Origin: Apoda limacodes
Taxonomy: Eukaryota > Arthropoda > Insecta > Lepidoptera > Limacodidae
Direction: 5' to 3'
Length of the DNA: 64,000 nt
Assembly (NCBI GenBank): GCA_946406115.1
Contig: OX291548.1
Location: 5,940,373 to 6,004,372, forward strand
This document shows positions 57,906-64,000 of the stretch, piece after piece. Each line of letters opens with the position of its first letter. The first letter of the stretch is position 1. The position numbers and the translations under genes are program-made. The notes below the pieces were generated by a model. That model did no database searches. It was given only the letters and a program-made list of their open reading frames with translations, and was not told where the DNA came from.

Positions 57906-57982
57906 GACGTATTAGTATAATCATACACAATTCTCTACTAACTGATGAGGCTCTGAATTGTTGTATGGAAAGCCGAAACGTT
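57906..57982 (+). ncRNA. Type III hammerhead ribozyme
   Basis: All conserved parts are in order. Stem III: GACGT (57906-57910) with ACGTT (57978-57982). Cleavage triplet GTA, cut after A57911. Stem I: TTAGTA (57912-57917) with TACTAA (57936-57941), loop 18 nt. Core CTGATGA (57942-57948). Stem II: GGCT (57949-57952) with AGCC (57971-57974), loop 18 nt. Core GAAA (57975-57978). A15.1 pairs with U16.1 as required. Stem III is the open end, hence type III. Expected activity: self-cleavage of the plus-strand transcript. Function in cells unknown. Hammerheads are known in satellites and in retroelements such as Penelope-like elements and retrozymes (family knowledge). Confidence 0.85.
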
Positions 57983-57991
57983 AAGCTCTAA

Positions 57992-58049
57992 ACACTCAGA
58001 AAAGGGCTAACCCTTACTTGATCTGGCTCATGCGCCAGGTCCTGAGTGT
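57992..58049 (+). ncRNA. Three-way-junction RNA fold next to the ribozyme
   Basis: Nested perfect helices: P1 ACACTCAG (57992-57999) with CTGAGTGT (58042-58049); P2 AAGGG (58002-58006), loop CTAA, CCCTT (58011-58015); P3 GATCTGG (58020-58026) with CCAGGTC (58035-58041, one G-T pair), loop CTCATGCG. Junction strands are 2, 4 and 0 nt. It starts 9 nt after the hammerhead, so both may belong to one structured RNA. No named family recognised. The open frame 58018-58251 is not supported. Confidence 0.55.
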
Positions 58050-59429
58050 GGATATGTCTTCCTTACAATCCACCTTAAATATACTTATTGTGTGTCAAAC
58101 TAGGTGTTCTGTCGCCTTAATTACTCTGATGAACAATTTACCAGTTAACCATGTGCGTAATCGCACACCTATTTTATTATTTCTTGTGAACTTAGCTTGC
58201 ACGGCATATGTTTCGGGCGAGTATAGCTTCTCCGGACTAGCGGCTATTTAAACTTAAGGAGCCTCGGGTTCGAACCGACCGATCGTAGGTTATATTCAAA
58301 TAATAACGAAATGGTCCCTTTAGTTCCGTAGTTAGTCATAGTAGTAAGGATAAATACATGGTCGCCTGGTTGTTTGCCACCTCCGCAGCGTTATAAATGT
58401 AGGAGTTGGCGGGGAGCACTGCTTACCTATCCTAAAGAACAGTTTAAGGCACAGTGTACGAAGGATAAAGGTTATCTATTAACTCAATTACTAAATGACA
58501 GGAAGGCGAAGCCACAAGGTAAGCTAGTTTGATTAAACCTATCTACGAGTCTGTCAGGAGTTGGTCGTTATATACCTTCCTTGTTAAAGGTTCCAAGACG
58601 TTAGTCAGATAATAGGTACGATACATTTGACAAACGCTTAAGGCAAGACGGTACCCTAGGCCCTTAAGGCTATTCAAATTCAAGTTATACATAATTAATT
58701 TTCAATATTCATTTTAGCGATCAAGTAGGAACAACCTAGGGTATAAGTTAGGCGAGCGTTAGGTTTTGTCTCAATTTTATAGTTTTGTTTTCATAAACTT
58801 TATATTCTAGTGTAGATAATCGCCATAGTTTGTAAACATAAACTCAATTTTAGATCTAATAACGAAATTCGTATTGACCGGGTCGCGAGATACTAAACCA
58901 AAACCGAACCAACGTAAATTAGTCGAAGGAAGGTCGAGTAACACGATTAGACTCTGTACCTGCGCAGAAGACTAAAATGTGAACTCTGCGCACCCACGTG
59001 ACCACGAGACGCCAGCTGGGCACTTCGATGCACAGGCAAATGTACGAAAAGTCTGACCGTTTAGTCATTAATCGGCTGAAGGGATAATTTGGAGACGGGC
59101 CCATCAATTCTGGATAGGACAACTTACGAACCCTTAAGGAATGGTTGTATATGTGAATTTTCCTGGACGATTCCCAGTTAGGGTTACCCGTTAACGACCT
59201 GGAAACTAGGATTGGTAGATTTAGATAGACTTCCATACTAAATCGTCCGCCCATAGTGCCCTCTATAAGGCCTTCTCAATATCTCCAAGATTATTAGACA
59301 GTTAGCTAAGATATCGATCCACCGAGTAATTCTACGATTATTACACAGATGGCGTGAGCCACAGTGGTAAACAATAATCATGAACGTAGGAGGATTTCTA
59401 GATACCTACGGTTAGGACTATGTTATAAC
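58050..59429. other. ORF-poor region
   Basis: Includes a CR1-tail-like GTTGTTTGCCACCTCCGCAG at 58370-58389 and CTCGGGTTCGAACCGACC at 58263-58280 (B-box-like, no A box). The reverse frame 58919-59254 (111 codons) has no recognisable motif. Confidence 0.4.
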
Positions 59430-60770
59430 TTTATTTAAAGGGTAGGCTGTAGATGTATTTCAGGGTTACATTTACTTCTAATCTGTTAGTTCGTCTTTAC
59501 GGTGATTCTCCCTATATTATTATAATATTATAAGCCAGCTAAGGGAAGCTAGTAAGGATAGTGGTAGGGTTTTCTTTATATACTTAGATTGTCTATTTGT
59601 CTTTGGGGTGGCTTCTAGAATACCATTGCGATTTTATAATTCCACTTAGGGGGTTGTTAACGGGTTGTCAACGGATTATTTATGCATTTACTAAACCTGT
59701 CGGTCTGTCCGTGGGTGTACTTTTAAGTGTTATTATGACGGTTTTGTAATTTACTTAAGGGGTAGCCAGCGAGTATATTCGTGTGTTATATATATATATT
59801 TTCCATCTGTTAGTTCATCCGTACGGTGACCTTTCATATTACATTACAGTTTTATAACTTCACTTAAGGGGTCGATAGCGAGTCTGCTAATAATTTAACT
59901 ATGTACTTAGTAGGTCCACTTGTCTCCTTAATGCTCTATATATATTGTTATAAGTTCATACCTTCACTTAAGGGCAAGCTAGAGAACTGGTGATAGGTTA
60001 GCCATGTAGGTTATAGGTTAGTTAATAGTGAATCTGCTAATAGTTTAAATAAATTATATAGATAGGTACTAAATAGGTCTGTCTGTCTCTTTGACCTTTC
60101 ATATTACATTACAGTTTTATAACTTCACTTAAGGGGTCGATAGCGAGTCTGCTAATAATTTAACTATGTACTTAGTAGGTCCACTTGTCTCCTTAATGCT
60201 CTATATATATTGTTATAAGTTCATACCTTCACTTAAGGGCAAGCTAGAGAACTGGTGATAGGTTAGCCATGTAGGTTATAGGTTAGTTAATAGTGAATCT
60301 GCTAATAGTTTAAATAAATTATATAGATAGGTACTAAATAGGTCTGTCTGTCTCTTTAATTATTTTGATATATTGTTATAAGTGCATAACTTTAGTTAAG
60401 GGGAAGTCAGGGAGTATATTAGCGGTTAGTACTTTTATATGTCTAAGGGTTCTCCTCTGAAGGCGATTTCCCTACATTACTATAAGGTTACCACTTTAAT
60501 TAAAGGGGAGCCTAGGGAGGTTGTTGGTAGATTATTTACACTTTAAAGGTTCTTCCTAAGGTGAGCTTTCTAGATTACTATGAGGTTACAATTTTGCTTA
60601 AGGGAAAGTTAACGAGTTTATTGATGGACTATTTACCGATTAAGAGTTCTTCCTTAAGGCGATTCTCATACATTACTATAAGATTACGACTTCACTTAAG
60701 GGGTATGCGGTCTTAGGGTTTCATCCTTATAGTGAGATTTCATATACTATCATAACGTTATAACTTTGAG
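59430..60770. repeat. Degenerate ~100-bp minisatellite
   Basis: A motif close to TATAACTTCACTTAAGGGG followed by AGCCAGCGAGT recurs near 59436, 59535, 59640, 59744, 59855, 59965, 60120, 60230, 60390, 60500, 60595, 60690 and, weakly, 60750. Between them come GTTCTTCC-type and ATTACTATAAGRTTAC-type blocks. Units are 70-115 bp and strongly diverged. Confidence 0.75.
59828..60357. repeat. Perfect 265-bp tandem duplication
   Basis: 59828-60092 and 60093-60357 appear identical; each contains two units of the degenerate array, so this is a recent expansion. Confidence 0.92.
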
Positions 60771-62164
60771 GCCTATCGTGTTCGAGGGGTAACCGTGTTA
60801 TTACGAGACATGTTCGGAGTTGTAAGGAGGTAGCTAGGCTCATGAATAGGGTGACTTAGCCTTAGTTACTCCGACTATGTTAGAATAATAAACCGCATAC
60901 GTTTTAATCAGGAACTCGGATTTAGTAATTTAAATTCGGGTCTAATGCTAATTAGGACTTAGTGGCTCCGTGGTTAAGGATTACTAATAGGCCATTGGCT
61001 TTAATGTAGGTAGAACGTAAGATTAGGGTTTTGATTTTATTCTTTCACACCTGGGACTGATTGAATCCATACCTCTTAGGATCTTGGGTTATTATCGGTC
61101 ACAACGAGGGGTCCAAATCGACGATTAGGCCATTAGACGATCACAGCCAAATAAAATATTAGCTTTCTTTAATAATAACATTAATAACGGTTACAAAATA
61201 TCATTAATGTTTAATAATAATAAAGGCAACAATAATATGTTAGGATTACGTACGCCATCACCTATTCAAATTGGCGAGTATGTCATTATACTCCACGTGA
61301 GTTCAAATTTTATAATTTTATTAATTTTATAAGAAGGGGGGTTACTACAACATTAATAGGATATTGAAATAATTATATGTTTTATCACAAATACCTGTAA
61401 CAAGTAGTAAACAGACCGTGCAATGTACAAGCAACAATTACCTTCTGTAGAAATAATAAAATGGTGGACTATTTTATTGTCTGGTAGTGAAGGATATCTG
61501 GTGTGGCAGCGAGTAGTAATGACGCACGAGATATCAGAGCGTTTCTGCTGCCGATCGCAACGTGAAATGCAACAAGCTCGTGTTTTACGCCTTGTTGTCC
61601 AACCGTGTCACTGCCAGAACAATCACTGGTGTTGAAACATATCCCAGTAAGCTTTACTTTCCTAATATTTACGCTTCGAACGTTTTGTGAGTCTATTTAG
61701 TGTGATACTGCAGGTTAATGGCAAAAATGGTTATAAAAACTCATAATAAAAAATGTTTTAAAAATAATTATCCTTAGATTTCAGTGTTCAACCTAAAAAG
61801 AAGGTTCTCAAGTCTGTATTATGTATTTAAATGAAAGGGTTCCTTTGGAATTGGGAAAATCTGATCTTTAAGACGGGGTGTGCGTGAAAATGATTCGAAC
61901 TGGTAACATGAATCCCTATAAAACATGCTGCTTTTTGGAAAATTGTCGAATTCACGACCTAGCAAGCTTTTACAAATTATTAATCATGCCACCTTGTCAA
62001 GTATTTACTTTCAGTGCATGAAACTTTTCTGACCTTCTGTTTTTGGACGCTATTGTCGTTGTCAGTGTACACCATTTCAGTACGATGACTGTTGTTTAGA
62101 TCTTTAACCACAGGGACAGACAAATTTGTTGCACTTTATAGTTACGCAAAAATGTTTGACAGTA
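60771..62164. other. No gene seen
   Basis: Open frame 61423-61635 has no motif. AT-rich after 61140. Confidence 0.4.
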
Positions 62165-62170
62165 ATTAAT

Positions 62171-62335
62171 GATGGCGGCTTCGTGGCTTCTGTTAGTAAT
62201 AGTACTCGCCGATCCAAGGGCCGCGGGTTCGGTTGCTGCACAGGACACACTTTTATAAATGAGTGTTACATTTTTGTCTTTATCTCGAGTTTAGGTGTTT
62301 TCTATTTGTATAATAATATACAATAAAGAATGAAT
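62171..62335 (+). mobile_element. tRNA-derived SINE (plus strand)
   Basis: GGCGGCTTCGTGGCTTCTGT (A box region), GCCGCGGGTTCGGTTGCTGC (B box, 62219-62238), then a body with TTTATAAATGAGTGTTACA and an AT-rich tail (ATACAATAAAGAATGAATCA). The open frame 62126-62326 is a by-product. Confidence 0.65.
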
Positions 62336-62439
62336 CAATTAATATAATTTCAAGATAGGCCGAGTTTAGGACCAGGTGGTGCTGTATGAGTTCCTAAATA
62401 TTTTTATTTATTACACATGTGCAGTTTTTTTTATGTATT

Positions 62440-62530
62440 TATAATGAAACAAATATTTTTAAATGAAAGGATCATACCCACGTCCTTAGCACATTAGACA
62501 GCCCCTTAACCAATTGGGCCACGAGGTATT
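62440..62530 (-). mobile_element. tRNA-derived SINE head (minus strand)
   Basis: Minus strand: CTCGTGGCCCAATTGGTTAA (A box) and GACGTGGGTATGATCCTTT (B box). Confidence 0.6.
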
Positions 62531-62535
62531 AATTA

Positions 62536-63330
62536 AATTATAAAAAACCTATATTAGAAATCAATGTTAATTAAATTATTGAATGAAATTATAATTTTTA
62601 ATATTTTTTTGGTTCTCTATAAAGTTGGTAAGAATAAAAATAACTTAATAAATTTTTATGCTTACGGCTTTTACAGTAAAAAACAAATGTCAATATTTTT
62701 TTAACCATTTTAACAGATTTCACTATCTTTTTGTACGGAATACAAAATTTACTTTACTCTACAATATGCGGTGCCATGAAATGTCGGATATGTCGCTAAC
62801 GAACTGAAAGTTTCAGGATGTCTGCATTTTGCTCGACTTCTTTAGTTTATTCAATAAACAAGAAGGGTCAAGTACGAGCTTTTCACCCCAAGTTCTAGCC
62901 TTTATACAGTTTTTAATAACACAGTTCGACAGTTTTTGCTTACTATGCTAGTAACACTTTTAAAGAATGGGGCATCAAATTATGAATAAATGAATTTTGA
63001 GACTAATGGCAATAAAATAATACTCAAAATTTTAAGTTATTTCTTTATTGATTTTTACATAACATTATCTAGTAAATATTTGTGATCAACTTCTATTAAA
63101 AGAAGCCAACACCAATGGTTTGGTTGAAGCATCCGAACAAAATTTAGAGCAGCTGTAACAAAAGAGCAAATTGCCTAGAAAAAAATAATAAAGAAATAAG
63201 GCACCAGAGGAAGTAAATTTATGTAATTCATTTACATTTATTTTATATTTATAAACACGATATATAACTAAATTATGTCAGTCAACTATAACTCGAGGTA
63301 GATTAAGTTTCATTTCGTTGAACTTACACT
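62536..63330. other. No recognisable feature
   Basis: AT-rich; nothing seen. Confidence 0.45.
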
Positions 63331-63337
63331 CCTAGAT

Positions 63338-63420
63338 ATAAAGCCAAAGCCAAAGCCAAAATATACATAGCGACAATGTCCGGTCTATTTGGTCGGGATA
63401 TTACGTTTCTGAGATAGCTA
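63338..63420 (-). mobile_element. LINE 3' tail with (TTTGGC)n
   Basis: AAAGCCAAAGCCAAAGCCAA at 63343 on plus equals a hexamer tail on minus, analogous to the GACTTT tail of the LINE at 40672. Only the last bases are recognisable. Confidence 0.4.
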
Positions 63421-63524
63421 TCCCCGATATGTACACTTGGCTAAGCTTCAAAAACGGTTTGCAAATTTAACTAACATGTGCAGTCTATTCTTATACGTAT
63501 GACTGCCAGTTGCATAATTTTAAG

Positions 63525-63562
63525 TAAGCTTGTTTGCCACCTCAGTGATATAAAAAAAATTA
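63525..63562 (+). mobile_element. CR1-group LINE 3' tail
   Basis: AAGCTTGTTTGCCACCTCAG followed by TGATATAAAAAAAATT is the plus-strand version of the 3' end seen at 29835 and 53392. Confidence 0.5.
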
Positions 63563-64000
63563 TGGGCATATTGCTACGGAAATTGATCAATATTAAAGGA
63601 ATTGTAATAAGAATATATAATAGAAATAAGAGCTATCTGATGACAGGCTAACACTGTAACTCGTCTAAATCAAAACTTTCTCTAAAGTAACATAAGGAAA
63701 ATAAATTTCAAATCAGTATGTTAAATAATGTCCATAGAATCATAGTGAAACAAGACAAATATAAAGATTTTACCTTTTGCGAGTACCTTATAAGATTTAA
63801 AGCTACAATAAAGACGAGTTAGTCGTATAGAGACCAAGTTTTCGATACGGTGTCGCTACATGTTTTAGAGTGAAATGTTAACATGTCCAAACTTCTCTTG
63901 CAGCCAGAGTAGTTTCACTTCCCGTCCCACATCTAATGTATTGATTTCCTCATCTAAATGGGATGTTTTTGTCTTGATTTTGTTACTAACTTTTGCTCGA
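63563..64000. other. No recognisable feature
   Basis: Nothing supported up to the window end. Confidence 0.45.

Noticed and set aside
58919..59254. 111-codon reverse open frame as a gene
   Set aside because: No recognisable domain, no splice or start context, in a repeat-like ORF-poor region.

Overview
The window looks like lepidopteran nuclear DNA. It is AT-rich, no host exon can be recognised anywhere, and several sequence families common in moth and butterfly genomes recur: the short 'GGTTCCGTA / GTCCGTCCGT' repeat, the 'TACTAATATTATAAATGCGAAAG' family, tRNA-derived SINEs, RTE-, Jockey- and CR1-type LINE remnants. The order assignment is inference from these families; no species marker was seen. 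Almost everything that can be named is mobile-element DNA, mostly broken.

Layout. 1-5.2 kb holds two ends of a decayed RTE-type LINE (endonuclease remnant near 2.0 kb, 3' remnant near 5.1 kb). 9.1-11.7 kb has two 430-bp copies of an unnamed TATA-bearing repeat, one of them between perfect 70-bp direct repeats, plus a hairpin MITE. 12.45-13.97 kb is a palindromic LTR-retrotransposon derivative that carries nearly a whole tRNA-Lys(CTT) copied into DNA next to the U5 end of the LTR. 16.6-20.2 kb is a second, larger palindrome (arms about 1.57 kb, spacer 0.5 kb). 23.8-26.4 kb is a 5'-truncated, frameshifted Jockey-type LINE. 26.7-38 kb is a mosaic of LINE 3' ends, SINEs and short repeats. 40.67-43.9 kb is a nearly complete CR1/Jockey-group LINE on the minus strand, inactivated by a small deletion at reverse-transcriptase motif A. 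46.99-51.98 kb is a near-complete DIRS-type tyrosine-recombinase retrotransposon on the minus strand with inverted terminal repeats, an internal complementary region, a gag-like ORF, RT, RNase H, a methylase-like domain and a recombinase. 54.9-61.1 kb is an ORF-poor block holding a 192-bp tandem array, a full type III hammerhead ribozyme fold followed by a three-way-junction fold, and a degenerate ~100-bp minisatellite with a perfect 265-bp duplication. The last 3 kb holds SINE and LINE tails.

How parts relate. The DIRS parts form one system: RT and RNase H make cDNA, the internal complementary region allows circle closure, and the tyrosine recombinase integrates it; here one stop and at least two frameshifts break the ORFs. 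The 12.45-kb structure reads as an aborted reverse-transcription product of an LTR element. No operons, CRISPR arrays or bacterial-type signals are present; open frames not listed are short and without recognisable homology.
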